From Rhizobium rhizogenes (GTDB lineage: Bacteria; Pseudomonadota; Alphaproteobacteria; Rhizobiales; Rhizobiaceae), in NCBI RefSeq assembly GCF_002005205.3, contig NZ_CP019701.2, positions 1,426,001-1,490,000 of the forward strand: a DNA stretch of 64,000 bases, given 5' to 3'. The notes under the pieces were generated by a model, which saw nothing but the letters and a program-made list of their open reading frames with translations, was not told where the DNA came from and searched no databases. A program made the position numbers and the translations under genes. Below are positions 9,789-19,379 of this stretch, in pieces; position 1 is the stretch's first letter, and each line of letters opens with the position of its first letter.

Positions 9789-10586
9789 ATGAAGATTGCC
9801 ACCTGGAACATCAATGGCGTCAAGGCGCGTATCGAAAACCTCTGCCAGTGGCTGAAGGATTCATCGCCTGACATCGTCTGCCTTCAGGAAATCAAGTCGG
9901 TCGACGAGGGTTTTCCCCGGCTTGAGCTGGAAGCGCTCGGTTATCATGTCGAGACCCATGGCCAGAAGGGCTTCAACGGCGTCGCGCTGCTGTCGAAGGT
10001 CAGGCCGGACGAGGTCAATCGTGGCCTGCCGGGCGACGATACCGACGAACAGGCGCGTTTCATCGAGGGTGTGTTTTCCGTCGAAGGCGGCGCAATCCGT
10101 GTCTGCTCGCTTTACCTGCCGAACGGCAATCCGCCAGACGACCCGGTCAAATATCCCTACAAGCTCGCCTGGATGGAACGGCTGCGGCAATTTGCCGAAG
10201 ACCGTCTGGCGCTTGAGGAACCGCTTGTTCTGGCGGGTGACTACAACGTCATTCCCGAACCCTTCGATTGCCACGACCCGCGCGTCTGGGAAGGCGACGC
10301 CCTGTTCCTGCCGCAGACACGCTCGGCGTTCCGCAGGCTGGAACATCTGGGCCTTACCGACGCCGCGCGCGCGACGACGGATGAGGCCGGACTTTATTCC
10401 TTCTGGGATTATCAGGCCGGCGCATGGCCGAAGAACAACGGCATCCGCATCGATCACCTGATGCTCTCGGCGGAAGCGGCCGACAGGCTGCAATCCGTCA
10501 GCATCGAAAAACATGTGCGGGCGTGGGAAAAACCGTCCGACCACGTGCCGGTCTGCGGTTATTTCGATTTCCGGCCGGTCGGCTGA
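9789..10586 (+). CDS. xth: Exodeoxyribonuclease III
   Basis: This is an apurinic/apyrimidinic endonuclease and 3'-5' exonuclease for base-excision repair. The protein is 265 aa, a single EEP-fold domain. Catalytic motifs are visible: CLQEIK with Glu34, LAGDYNVIP (Asp/Asn pair near 153-155), IRIDHLM, and PSDHVPV (Asp256-His257). AAAAGGGAAAC precedes the ATG. It is 95 bases after erpA on the same strand, but the AT-rich spacer suggests its own promoter. Confidence 0.94.
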   Translation: MKIATWNINGVKARIENLCQWLKDSSPDIVCLQEIKSVDEGFPRLELEALGYHVETHGQKGFNGVALLSKVRPDEVNRGLPGDDTDEQARFIEGVFSVEGGAIRVCSLYLPNGNPPDDPVKYPYKLAWMERLRQFAEDRLALEEPLVLAGDYNVIPEPFDCHDPRVWEGDALFLPQTRSAFRRLEHLGLTDAARATTDEAGLYSFWDYQAGAWPKNNGIRIDHLMLSAEAADRLQSVSIEKHVRAWEKPSDHVPVCGYFDFRPVG

Positions 10587-10630
10587 CCGGCTCGCGTCAG
10601 ACCAGCGAAATCGCCTCGACCGGCATCATC

Positions 10631-11425
10631 TCAATTGGAATCGTCGATCTGCATGTTCTGCGCCATCGCGATGGCCGCGCGGCGATCATTTTCGCCCGCC
10701 AGCGAAAAAGCCTGCTCCTGCAGGTTCTGGATCCACGTACAGTCTACCGCCGTGCACTTGTCCAGCGCCGCCGTCATGAAAGCCAGCCCCTGCGCCGTCT
10801 GGCCTTCCTGGAAGATCAGATTGCCGAAGATCGACATGGCGCCGGCATGGCCGTGCTTGCGCGCCTGATTGAGCCACTTCTTGGCCTGCTGCACATCGGC
10901 CCGGCCACCCTCGCCGGCCAGGATCATCTCCGCCAGCCGGAACTGCGCTTCGGCGACACCGAAGGTGGAAGCCACCTGAAAATAAAGCTGGCGAGCCTGC
11001 GAAAGATCCATCTTCACCGGGCTGCCGGGAATGCCGTGACGGTAATAATCGGCAAGGGAAAGAAGCGCGTTGACGAAAAAACCGGTATCCTCGGAACCCG
11101 GCTCTACACCCTGACTGGCGATTTCGCTGTAAATCTTGAAAGCTTCGAAGTCGTTCTTGGCGACGCCATCGCCAAAGGCATACATATTGGCAAGCGCCCA
11201 GCGCGAGCCGGTATGGCCCTTTTCAGCCGCGTAGCGATAGGCCTCGACGGCTTCGCCCTTGTTGCCGTTCTTGTAGGCCTTGAAACCGAACTTGAACAGG
11301 TCGAAGGGGCCGGATTCCTTGGTCACGCCCGCATTAATGTCAAAAGCTGCGGCAGGCATTGCGAGCGACGCAAGCAACATGCCCATAAGGAGCGGCTTTA
11401 AAACGTTGGCTTCACATTTCAGCAT
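10631..11425 (-). CDS. exoR: ExoR, periplasmic SEL1-repeat inhibitor of ChvG/ExoS
   Basis: ExoR binds the periplasmic face of the ChvG (ExoS) histidine kinase and holds the ChvG-ChvI acid response in check. Loss causes succinoglycan overproduction and affects motility and biofilm formation in Agrobacterium and Sinorhizobium. The protein is 264 aa with a signal peptide (cleavage after about residue 27, MPAAA-FD). Several SEL1-type TPR units follow, e.g. KGHTGSRWALANMYAFGDGV and YFQVASTFGVAEAQFRLAEM. Several stretches match the S. meliloti ExoR that I recall almost word for word. The ribosome site is weak and the start could be slightly internal. The gene has about 500 bp of non-coding DNA upstream. 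Confidence 0.93.
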   Translation of the reverse strand: MLKCEANVLKPLLMGMLLASLAMPAAAFDINAGVTKESGPFDLFKFGFKAYKNGNKGEAVEAYRYAAEKGHTGSRWALANMYAFGDGVAKNDFEAFKIYSEIASQGVEPGSEDTGFFVNALLSLADYYRHGIPGSPVKMDLSQARQLYFQVASTFGVAEAQFRLAEMILAGEGGRADVQQAKKWLNQARKHGHAGAMSIFGNLIFQEGQTAQGLAFMTAALDKCTAVDCTWIQNLQEQAFSLAGENDRRAAIAMAQNMQIDDSN

Positions 11426-11931
11426 TTCGGCGAACTTCTCTCACTCTTCCCGGCATATAGCCAATACTTGCGGAATACTGCAAAGCCGAACCCCGCCGGG
11501 TCGCGATTTTTCGAACACACTGCGTCTTTCCGGCAGCACTTTCCAGCGCACCACCGGTGGTCTTTCGTGGTAATTGCCCAAGTTTTTCAGTGAAACAGAT
11601 ATAGGCATAATTTCCGGCAATATAACGGCGTCTTACCGTCTGCCGGTCAGCGTCAAACAAGAAAGCCGGACGAAATTCCCGTATTACTTGCTTAAACCCT
11701 GAATCCAAACCTGTTTTCACTTTCTGCAATTCCAGAGATCCACATCAAACGCCTGCATGTTCTTTCATTCCCGTGCCCATAAACATAAGCCAAGCACCCT
11801 GTTTGTGGCGGGAAATGGACAGATATGCTCACATTCCAACGCGGCCCCACGCTTGCAGAAAAGTGTTGCCAAATCGTCACAAAACTTTCGGCCTGGAAAA
11901 TTTTATGGAGCAGGAATCACAGTCGGGCATG
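11426..11931. other. Non-coding region upstream of exoR
   Basis: This 506-bp region is AT-richer than the flanking genes and has no convincing gene on either strand. It should hold the exoR promoter on the minus strand. A 105-codon minus-strand frame overlaps the exoR start but has no ribosome site and no family-like content. I could not place a ChvI-binding motif. Confidence 0.6.
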
Positions 11932-11963
11932 AAAAAAGGCCCGGTTGGTAAACCGGGCCTTTA
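11932..11963 (-). terminator. Terminator of the FadL-type gene
   Basis: The stem AAAGGCCCGGTT / AACCGGGCCTTT closes a 4-base loop. On the minus strand it is followed by a run of T residues. It lies 25 bases past the stop of the outer-membrane protein gene. The plus side is also T-rich, so it may work both ways. Confidence 0.85.
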
Positions 11964-11988
11964 TTTTAGCATCAGCGGAAGAATGGGG

Positions 11989-13272
11989 TCAGAACTTGAC
12001 CTTGACGCCGGTGGAGATCGCCGCCACGAGATCGCTGCCGAAGCTGTAGCCAGCCTCATCACCGCAGGTCGCCGTGCCGGCCGAGCTGCAGCGGCCGCCA
12101 TTGATGGAGGATTCACCCGAGGTGAGCAGGCCGAGAGCGCCGGCAATCTTGAACTCGAGGTTCGGGGTTGGCGAATAGACGACCTGGGTGCCGATCATCC
12201 AGGTATCGGTCTGCGTGCCGATCACCGTCGAAGTACCACGATCCCAGGTAAGGCTGACGGCACCGCTCCACTGATCGTTGAACTTGTGGCCGATACCACC
12301 GGTAACCGTCCAGCCGTCACGATAATAAAGATCGAGCGTGGTGAGCGAGGTGACACCCGCAATACAGGACGGAACACCGACCTGGCAGAAAGGCACGACC
12401 TGGATCTGGCTCCAGTCCGTCCACTTCACCGAACCGAAAGCAAGCCAGTCCGGCGCAATGCCCGACTGTACCTTCAGTTCCAGGCTGTCCGGCATGGAGA
12501 CCGAACCGTAAACCGGGGTGACCTTGCCGCCGTAGGCGATAAGGGCCGGGCTGCCTGCAGCCGGAAGGCCCCTGAGGTCGACAGTACCGTTCAGATCGTG
12601 ATCGACGGCGCTGTTATAGACAAGGCTGGTGCGGAAAGCGATTTCGGGAATCTCGTATGCGATACCCGCGCGCCATCCCCAGCCGTCGCCTTCCATGTCC
12701 AGCTTGCCGACGCCGGAATAAAGCGAAGGATAAGCCGGGCCGAGCGCTGTCGGGGAAACGACCTGACGATATTTATAACCGCTGATCTCCTGATAGAAAC
12801 CACCGCCGATGATCGAGAAGTCACCCTTGCCGAGATCGAACTTTACGCGGCAGGTGGTAGCGTAGTTATGCGACTTCACCTTGGTTTCGATATTGTAGCT
12901 CGATCCCTGCCAGATGCCGGGGTTAAGGTCCGCCCCCCACGGCTGCGAATAATCGAACATGCAATCACCGAAATCGCCGATCGCGGCCTTCGCGCCAACG
13001 CGTGTCGACCAGTAGTTCTCGGAATCATCGGCAGTCGTAGACCAGGATGCAGGCAGCGGACCGCCGCTCTTCAGCGGATTGTCCCGCGCGTTCTCAACCT
13101 TACGCTGCGGCGCGACGAAAGTAGCCGAACTGTCGAGAACGTAGTCGGACGGATCGAACAGCAGATCGATATTGTAACCGCCACGCTCGAGGCCGCCGGC
13201 CAGTGAAGGCGTGACCGCCGCGATGCTGACAGCGAAACATACCGCGCCGCGAAAAATTGCAGTTTTTGCCAT
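11989..13272 (-). CDS. FadL/OmpP1-family outer-membrane transport protein
   Basis: Members of this family form 14-stranded barrels that admit hydrophobic compounds such as long-chain fatty acids. The protein is 427 aa. A signal peptide (cleavage near SLA-GG) leads to a GGLERGGYNIDLLFDPSDY segment characteristic of the rhizobial group. Alternating amphipathic strands follow, with a C-terminal VAAISTGVKVKF ending in Phe as in many outer-membrane proteins. Four cysteines fall in two extracellular-loop-like segments (PFCQVGVPSCI and GRCSSAGTATCGDE), suggesting disulfides. The ATG at 13272 sits after GGGGAGAG. A TTG four codons earlier is possible. It is monocistronic, with its own terminator. The substrate is unknown. 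Confidence 0.85.
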   Translation of the reverse strand: MAKTAIFRGAVCFAVSIAAVTPSLAGGLERGGYNIDLLFDPSDYVLDSSATFVAPQRKVENARDNPLKSGGPLPASWSTTADDSENYWSTRVGAKAAIGDFGDCMFDYSQPWGADLNPGIWQGSSYNIETKVKSHNYATTCRVKFDLGKGDFSIIGGGFYQEISGYKYRQVVSPTALGPAYPSLYSGVGKLDMEGDGWGWRAGIAYEIPEIAFRTSLVYNSAVDHDLNGTVDLRGLPAAGSPALIAYGGKVTPVYGSVSMPDSLELKVQSGIAPDWLAFGSVKWTDWSQIQVVPFCQVGVPSCIAGVTSLTTLDLYYRDGWTVTGGIGHKFNDQWSGAVSLTWDRGTSTVIGTQTDTWMIGTQVVYSPTPNLEFKIAGALGLLTSGESSINGGRCSSAGTATCGDEAGYSFGSDLVAAISTGVKVKF

Positions 13273-13671
13273 CTCTCTCCCCAATCAAGGCAATGTGATC
13301 GAGGATAGAGTGAAGTGCTAAAGGCTAAATGACAATCTGCCGCAGGCTGCGGCTGCCGCACGAATGCGGCAATTTTTTTACGTAAGAATTTTATGTCTAC
13401 CCTCTTAAATAATCATTTTAGGCTATTTTTCTAATCCTTTCGAAAAAATTGATACAAAACGAAACAAATTCCCAACACGAAATGGAAATGTCGCCAAATA
13501 ACCACAGTGGTACTTTCCCGAAGAAACCCGCTTATGAGGCCGTTTTTATTGGTTTTTTCGGCTTTTCAGCGCTGTCCGGGCAAGCAGCCGCGATGAAATA
13601 ATCCCACTCCGGCGCAGAAATGATTCGGCGCTGCAACGCAGCAATGAAACGAAATCAAACGTGACAAAAGG
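13273..13671. other. AT-rich promoter region of the FadL-type gene
   Basis: About 400 bp are strongly AT-rich around 13365-13500. No open frame has a ribosome site. The region lies between the start of the outer-membrane protein gene and the valS terminator, so it probably carries the regulated promoter of the former. No operator could be assigned. Confidence 0.6.
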
Positions 13672-13702
13672 CAAAAAAACGCCCCGCATTTGAGGGGCGT
13701 TT
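13672..13702 (-). terminator. valS terminator
   Basis: The stem AAACGCCCC / GGGGCGTTT has an 8-base loop and is followed by a run of seven T on the minus strand. It lies 24 bases beyond the valS stop. Confidence 0.9.
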
Positions 13703-13725
13703 CGGTGTTTTGACGAGACCAGGCG

Positions 13726-16569
13726 TTATCCCGCTTCGTTCACCCGCTGCATGGCGGTTCTGAGGCTCGTCAGTTGAACCTCCAGTTCTGCCTTGCGCTC
13801 GCGCTCGGCGGCCACAACCTCAGGATCGGCATTGGCCACGAACTTTTCGTTCGACAGCTTCTTGTCGATGCGTTCCATTTCCGCATCCACCTTGCCGATC
13901 GCCTTTTCGAGACGGGCCTTTTCCGCCGCAAGGTCGACGAGATTGCCGAGCGGCAGGCAGATGGTGGCTTCACCGACGATGATCTGGGCCGAACCCTTCG
14001 GCGCGACTTCACCCGCACGGATTTCGTCGGCCCGCGCCAGACGCCGGATGGCGGCGGCGTGGCGGTCGAGCCGCGCTTCGGTGGAAGTGTTGGCGCCAAC
14101 GACCACCAGCGAGGCAGTCGCGCCCGGCGGCACATTCATCTCGGCGCGTGTCGAGCGGATGCCGGAAACGAGATCGATCAGCCAGTTGATTTCCGCAGCC
14201 GCCGCATCGTCGCGGAACTCCGGCGCCGGCCAGTCGGTGAGGCAGAGCAGATCGTCCCGCTCCTCGCCCTCGCCGGCCGTATGCGCCCACAGTTCTTCCG
14301 TCATGAAAGGCATGAAGGGATGCAGCAGCTTGTAGATTTCGTCCAGAACATAGGCCGCGCAGGCCTGCGATTCCGTCTTCGCCTTTTCGTCTTCGCCGCC
14401 GAAGACGGGCTTCAGCAGTTCCAGATACCAGTCGCAGAACTGGTTCCAGACGAAACGGTAGAGAATGCCGGACGCATCGTTGAAACGGAAATTCTCAAGA
14501 GCCGCCGTCACATCGCGCGCGGTATTGGCAAGTTCGGTCAGGATCCAGCGGTTGATCGTCAGCGACGCGGTTTCCGGCAGGAAGTGCGGATCGCGCTTCA
14601 CGCCGTTCATTTCGGCAAAGCGCGTGGCGTTCCACAGCTTGGTGCCGAAGTTGCGATAACCGGCAATACGCGCGGGGTCGAGCTTCACGTCGCGCCCCTG
14701 CGCCGCCATGATGGCGAGCGTGAAGCGCAGCGCATCGGCGCCATATTCGTCGATCAGTTCCAGGGGATCGATGACGTTGCCCTTGGACTTCGACATCTTC
14801 TGGCCGTTCTTGTCGCGAACCAGCGCGTGAATATAGACCGTGCTGAAAGGCTCGACCGGATTACCGGCATCGTCCTTCATGAAATGCAGGCCCATCTGCA
14901 TCATCCGAACCACCCAGAACGGAATGATGTCGAAGCCCGTGACCAGCACATTGGTCGGGTAATAGCGCGCCAGCTCCGGCGTCTGCTCGGGCCAGCCGAG
15001 CGTCGAGAACGGCCAGAGCGCCGACGAGAACCATGTGTCGAGCACATCTTCGTCGCGCGTCAGGATTTCGCCCGGCGCAAAGTTTTCGAGCTTCTCCTCG
15101 ACCCAGGCCTTCCACGGGCCTTCATGGGCGATATAGTGCTGGATGGCCGCCTGCAGCGCCTCTTCTTCGGTCTTTTCGACGAAGACCTGACCATCCGGAC
15201 CATACCATGCCGGGATCTGGTGGCCCCACCACAATTGCCGCGAGATACACCAGGGCTGGATGTTCTCCATCCACTGGAAGTAAGTGTTTTCCCAGTTCTT
15301 CGGCACGAACTTGGTGCGGCCTTCGCGCACCGAGGCAATGGCCGGCTGGGCCAGTGTCTTGTTGTCCACCCACCACTGGTCGGTCAGGCGCGGCTCGATC
15401 GGCACACCGCCACGGTCGCCATGCGGCACCACATGCTTGTGCGGCTCGATCCTGTCGAGCAGGCCGGCTTCCTCGAAGATTTCGACGATGACCTTGCGGG
15501 CGAAGAAGCGATCCTGCCCTTCCAGACGATCCCATGCGCCATGCAGGGCGGCGGGATGATCGAGACCTTCGAGAAAATCCTCGTTCTCCTTGATGGAGAT
15601 GGTGCCGTCGATATTCATGACGTTGATGGCGCGCAGGCCACAGCGCTTGCCGACTTCGAAATCGTTGAAGTCATGCGCAGGCGTGATCTTCACGGCGCCC
15701 GTGCCGGCTGTCGGATCGGCATAGTCGTCAGCGACGATCGGAACCCTGCGGCCGACGATCGGCAGGATGACGTGCTTGCCGACAATGCCCTTGTAACGCT
15801 CGTCTTCCGGGTTCACCGCAACGCCGGTATCACCGAGCATGGTTTCCGGGCGCGTCGTGGCAACGACGATATAATCGCGCGTTTCGAACTCGGTGGGTTT
15901 GCCCTCCTCGTCGAAGGCAACCGGATATTGATAGGTGACGCCCTTTTCCAGCGGATAACGCAGGTGCCACAGATTGCCCTTCATCTCGATCTGCTCGACC
16001 TCCATGTCGGAAATCGCGGTGAGCAGTTTTGGGTCCCAGTTGACGAGGCGCTTGTCCTTGTAGATCAGGCCCTGCTTGTAGAGCGTGACGAAGACCTCCA
16101 GAACGGCTTCGGACAGGCCCTCGTCCATGGTGAAGCGCTCGCGCGACCAGTCGCAGGATGCGCCAAGGCGTTTCAGCTGGTTGAAGATCAGGCCGCCGGA
16201 TTCGGCTTTCCACTCCCAGACCTTCTCCACGAAAGCTTCACGACCCATGTCGCGGCGGCCCGGAAGCTGCTGTTCCATCAGCTTGCGCTCGACCACCATC
16301 TGGGTGGCGATACCCGCATGATCCATGCCCGGCTGCCACAGCACATCCTTGCCGCGCATGCGCTCGAAACGGACCAATATATCCTGCAGCGTGTTGTTGA
16401 GCGCGTGGCCCATATGCAGGGAGCCCGTCACATTCGGCGGCGGGATGACGATGGTGAAGGTTTCCGCGCCCGGCTTGGCGTTGGCGCCGGCACGAAACGC
16501 ATTCGCCTCGTCCCAGGCTTTGGCGATCTTCGGTTCGACGGTTGCGGAATCGTAGGTCTTTTCGAGCAT
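13726..16569 (-). CDS. valS: Valyl-tRNA synthetase
   Basis: This class I synthetase charges tRNA-Val and edits mischarged threonine. The protein is 947 aa. The HIGH motif is in NVTGSLHMGHALNN (about 46-59). The editing (CP1) domain, with YKGIVGKHVILPIVGRRVP, spans about 200-400. The KMSKS motif (GQKMSKSKGN) is near 589-598. An anticodon-binding domain and a C-terminal coiled-coil arm rich in Glu/Lys (about 880-947) complete it. The start MLEKTYDSATVEPKI is canonical. The gene ends in a strong terminator and lies downstream of popZ with a further terminator between, so it is probably transcribed alone. Confidence 0.97.
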   Translation of the reverse strand: MLEKTYDSATVEPKIAKAWDEANAFRAGANAKPGAETFTIVIPPPNVTGSLHMGHALNNTLQDILVRFERMRGKDVLWQPGMDHAGIATQMVVERKLMEQQLPGRRDMGREAFVEKVWEWKAESGGLIFNQLKRLGASCDWSRERFTMDEGLSEAVLEVFVTLYKQGLIYKDKRLVNWDPKLLTAISDMEVEQIEMKGNLWHLRYPLEKGVTYQYPVAFDEEGKPTEFETRDYIVVATTRPETMLGDTGVAVNPEDERYKGIVGKHVILPIVGRRVPIVADDYADPTAGTGAVKITPAHDFNDFEVGKRCGLRAINVMNIDGTISIKENEDFLEGLDHPAALHGAWDRLEGQDRFFARKVIVEIFEEAGLLDRIEPHKHVVPHGDRGGVPIEPRLTDQWWVDNKTLAQPAIASVREGRTKFVPKNWENTYFQWMENIQPWCISRQLWWGHQIPAWYGPDGQVFVEKTEEEALQAAIQHYIAHEGPWKAWVEEKLENFAPGEILTRDEDVLDTWFSSALWPFSTLGWPEQTPELARYYPTNVLVTGFDIIPFWVVRMMQMGLHFMKDDAGNPVEPFSTVYIHALVRDKNGQKMSKSKGNVIDPLELIDEYGADALRFTLAIMAAQGRDVKLDPARIAGYRNFGTKLWNATRFAEMNGVKRDPHFLPETASLTINRWILTELANTARDVTAALENFRFNDASGILYRFVWNQFCDWYLELLKPVFGGEDEKAKTESQACAAYVLDEIYKLLHPFMPFMTEELWAHTAGEGEERDDLLCLTDWPAPEFRDDAAAAEINWLIDLVSGIRSTRAEMNVPPGATASLVVVGANTSTEARLDRHAAAIRRLARADEIRAGEVAPKGSAQIIVGEATICLPLGNLVDLAAEKARLEKAIGKVDAEMERIDKKLSNEKFVANADPEVVAAERERKAELEVQLTSLRTAMQRVNEAG

Positions 16570-16707
16570 TTCCTGACCTGAATTTTAGAGTTCTTGTGTG
16601 GATTTTTTAAATAAGGATGGACGGTCGAGAGTCAACAGAAACCGAGCCGCGAGCCGCCATTGAGCAGCCCCAAGGATGACTATGCCCCCATAACACCTTC
16701 ATCTTCA

Positions 16708-16738
16708 ACAAAAAAGCCGCCCCGATGCCGGAGCGGCT
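16708..16738 (-). terminator. popZ terminator
   Basis: The stem AGCCGC..GCGGCT encloses a GC-rich loop and has a run of six T on the minus strand. It lies 48 bases past the popZ stop. Confidence 0.85.
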
Positions 16739-16785
16739 CCCGTTTCCTGGCCCGCGACGCATTTGCGCCGGGCGGCCGGACGATC

Positions 16786-17754
16786 TCAGCGACGCGAACC
16801 GCGCGCCACGCGCTCGATTTCTTCCCGCACGAGGCGTTCCACCAGGGTCGGCAGATTGTCTTCCAGCCAGTCCTGCAGCATGGGACGCAGCATCTCGGCG
16901 GCCATATCCTCGATGGAACGACGCTCGACGCCGTCAAAAACCTCCGCCAGTTCGCTGAAGGAACGCGCGATCTGCGCACCGGCCTCGGCGGAAATGAGAT
17001 TGAGCGACAGACCGCCATGGGCTTCAGGCCCGGCCTCAACCCGCGGCTCGGCCAGTTCGAATTCTGGCGCCTCGTCGGCGGGCTGGTGCACTTCGATTTC
17101 AAAATGCTCCCTGGCAACCGGCGCCTCGATGGCGCCGCGCAGTGCAAGCTGATCAAAACGGCCTTCGGCAAAGGACGTATTTTCGATGGCCGCCGCTGCG
17201 GCGTGATCCTCGGTGGCGAAAGGCGCTGCCTTTTCGCTGGCGCCGGCAGCGGCCGCGGCCATCAGCGGCCGCACATCCGTCGGACGCTGCGGCGCGGGAC
17301 GTTCAGCCTGCACCACGTCGAGAGAAGGGGCGGCAGGCGTGGGTTTCACAGCTTCCGTCGCGCCGCGCTGCGCCTGCGCGGCAAATGCCTGCGGCCCCAT
17401 GGCGGCATTGCGGTCGGCGGCAGCGCGCACGCGCGCCGCGACATCGGCCAGAGACATGGTCTTTTCGGCGGAGATTTCCTGCTGTTCAGCCATCTGCTTT
17501 TCGGAAGCCGGCGAAAAATCCTGCGCTGGCCGTGCGCCAAAAGCCTGGTTTGCGGCGGGGGGAACGCGGGCCGGCGGGCTGACGGGCTCCGCAAAGGCCG
17601 CTTCGCCTGCGGCATCGTCTTCATCGTCATAGACCGGCGGCAACTGTCCGGAAAACGCACCGGCAGGTCCCGGCTCGTTGCTTTCGATGATCCGGCGTAT
17701 CGACGCCAGTATCTCTTCCATGGACGGTTCACGCGCTACGCTTGGCTGAGCCAT
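16786..17754 (-). CDS. popZ: Polar organising protein PopZ (DUF2497)
   Basis: PopZ forms a pole-localised scaffold that tethers ParB/centromere and recruits polarity factors; in Agrobacterium it marks the growing pole. The protein is 322 aa. The conserved N-terminal helix EPSMEEILASIRRIIE (about 9-24) is followed by a long Pro/Ala/Glu-rich, probably disordered linker (about 30-230). The conserved C-terminal oligomerisation helices (MLRPMLQDWLEDNLPTLVE and VREEIERVARG) fall at about 280-320. The ATG at 17754 follows GGGGATTGAT. An extension to 17871 in the same frame is rejected. Confidence 0.9.
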   Translation of the reverse strand: MAQPSVAREPSMEEILASIRRIIESNEPGPAGAFSGQLPPVYDDEDDAAGEAAFAEPVSPPARVPPAANQAFGARPAQDFSPASEKQMAEQQEISAEKTMSLADVAARVRAAADRNAAMGPQAFAAQAQRGATEAVKPTPAAPSLDVVQAERPAPQRPTDVRPLMAAAAAGASEKAAPFATEDHAAAAAIENTSFAEGRFDQLALRGAIEAPVAREHFEIEVHQPADEAPEFELAEPRVEAGPEAHGGLSLNLISAEAGAQIARSFSELAEVFDGVERRSIEDMAAEMLRPMLQDWLEDNLPTLVERLVREEIERVARGSRR

Positions 17755-18090
17755 ATCAATCCCCGGTTTCCACTCTTGAGCATTCCAGCCGCACCAGTCG
17801 GGTGCCGGACAGGACGCTTCGCACCTGTTCAATTCCTGCATCGCGCGAATGACAGCCGGACCGGCTGCCATGCCGATGCTCTGAAACAGGTTGGAACAAA
17901 ACCGCCGGGCGTTTTTGCCGTCCCTGTTGCAGGGTCATGCGGGGCAGAAATACGCACACCCCGAATCACCCTTAGTTTAGGGTAGCATAGCCCGGAACTA
18001 AATCACTGATTCGACAAGTTTCGCGGTGATGCACAGCTTTGTGGGAAGGCTGCTCGGGACCCACCATGAAACGGGGCCACGCCCTGCCCC
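17755..18090. other. popZ promoter region, no gene seen
   Basis: The region between the popZ start and the pcm terminator holds no supportable gene. It contains a short imperfect dyad, CCTTAGTTTAGGG, near 17970. In several Rhizobiaceae I recall tolC lying between these two genes. Nothing here resembles a tolC remnant. Confidence 0.55.
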
Positions 18091-18129
18091 AAAAAACAAA
18101 CGCCGGGGTGAAAGGTCCACCCCGGCGCC
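18091..18129 (-). terminator. Terminator of the pcm-like gene
   Basis: The perfect 10-bp stem CGCCGGGGTG / CACCCCGGCG has an 8-base loop. On the minus strand it is followed by TTTGTTTTTT. It lies 24 bases past the gene stop. Confidence 0.9.
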
Positions 18130-18152
18130 ACGAACAGGATGATCGCTGCCGA

Positions 18153-18824
18153 TCAGAAAACGAACTCGGCCGCCTTGGCGAAACCGGGCAGAGGCTTGAC
18201 CGACGCGTTGAAAGAGCTTGCGGCCGAGGTGCTGTTGCCATCGCGTCGATAGACGGTGGCCTTGGCGGCATTGCCATATCCGACAACGACGACCAGACGT
18301 CCGCCGTCGCGCAGCTGATCGGTCAGCGCCGCCGGCACTTCCTCGACGGAACCGTTGACGAAAACCAGATCATAGGGGGCTTCGCCCGCATAACCCTTTT
18401 CGAGATCGCCGGTGACGACAGCAACATTGTCATATCCGAGCGAAGCCAGCGTCTCCGTGGCCTGCGCCGCCAGCGCTTCGTCGCATTCGAGCGAAACGAC
18501 CGAACCGGCAAGCTGCGAAAGAATGGCGGCCGCATAACCGGCACCGCCGCCGACTTCCAGCACCACGTCTTCCTTGGATATGGCGGCAAGCTGCAGCAGC
18601 TTCGCCAGCGGCGAAGCCTTCATGACGTAACGGGCCGGGCGGCCGTCGCGGGCGGGACAGATCTGCAGATCCTCGTCCACATAGGCAATCTGCCGCACGC
18701 CCGCCGGCACGAAAGCCTCGCGCGGCACGCTCAAAAACGCCTTCAGCACCGAATGCGAGGTCACGTCGGTCGTGCGCAGCTGGCTGTCGACCATATTGGC
18801 GCGCGCGGTTTCGAAATCCATCAT
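18153..18824 (-). CDS. pcm: Protein-L-isoaspartate O-methyltransferase family protein
   Basis: This is a SAM-dependent methyltransferase of the PCMT family, which repairs isoaspartyl residues. The protein is 223 aa. Features are the N-terminal family segment MVDSQLRTTDV (about 11-21), substrate-loop text VPREAFVP, SAM motif I LEVGGGAGYAAA (about 89-100), the acidic residue in SLECDE, and motif II region YDLVFVNGSVEEVP. Motif I has Val-Gly-Gly-Gly in place of the more usual IGTGSGY, as in many alphaproteobacterial members, so true repair activity is likely but not certain. The gene starts with ATGATG; the GAGG ribosome site is distant. It is transcribed alone, with a terminator downstream. Confidence 0.82.
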   Translation of the reverse strand: MMDFETARANMVDSQLRTTDVTSHSVLKAFLSVPREAFVPAGVRQIAYVDEDLQICPARDGRPARYVMKASPLAKLLQLAAISKEDVVLEVGGGAGYAAAILSQLAGSVVSLECDEALAAQATETLASLGYDNVAVVTGDLEKGYAGEAPYDLVFVNGSVEEVPAALTDQLRDGGRLVVVVGYGNAAKATVYRRDGNSTSAASSFNASVKPLPGFAKAAEFVF

Positions 18825-19065
18825 ATCGTTATCGCCTCAATTTCGCGGATGCCGGTCGGGAAGCCTCGGCTCCAAAAGCTCAAAACGGCGCAGGTCTCCC
18901 TCGCCTTTGGATAATCTCATAATTGCCAAGGCGCACGCTTTCAAGCGCGGTAAGCGGGATGTGCGGGAAAAAGCGAAACCACGGGGATTTTCACAACGCA
19001 AAGAACGGCAAATCGCCGCAAAACGAGACCGCTTTGCCCGAAAAACATCGATGTCGGTGGAAATT

Positions 19066-19139
19066 TGGAGGCCTCGCCCGGAATTGAACCGGGGTACAAG
19101 GATTTGCAGTCCTCTGCGTCACCACTCCGCCACGAGGCC
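19066..19139 (-). tRNA. tRNA-Cys (GCA)
   Basis: On the minus strand the acceptor stem GGCCTCG pairs with CGAGGCC. The anticodon loop CTGCAAA gives anticodon GCA, the T-loop is TTCAATT, and the 3' end TCCA is encoded. The length is 74 nt including CCA. All four stems pair. Confidence 0.97.
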
Positions 19140-19318
19140 TCACACGCTCTTCAATTCAAGCGATGGCGGGCATTTAGAACGAATCCATTTTGGGCGCAAG
19201 AGGGTTCGTCCCGAATGTGATGTTTTTTCGAACCGGATGGGCGCAACTCCATCGCCAACCATCTAAACGCTTAAGATTGCGTGGTTTTTTGTATCTTACT
19301 CATATTTCAGAAGAAACA

Positions 19319-19360
19319 ATGCCCGCATTCCGCGCATTTGCGGCGATGCGGGCATTGCTT
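19319..19360. terminator. Hairpin after the DUF3309 gene
   Basis: The stem AATGCCCGCAT / ATGCGGGCATT has an inner GC-rich loop and is moderately T-rich on both sides. It probably ends the minus-strand DUF3309 transcript. Confidence 0.6.
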
Positions 19361-19379
19361 CATTTTCCTGAGCGATCAA

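Noticed and set aside
11412..11729. 105-codon minus-strand frame overlapping the exoR start
   Set aside because: No ribosome site; overlaps exoR in another frame; no recognisable features.
13774..16581. 935-codon open frame on the plus strand opposite valS
   Set aside because: It is an antisense shadow created by high GC at third codon positions; valS is complete with all motifs on the other strand, and the shadow has no ribosome site or family likeness.
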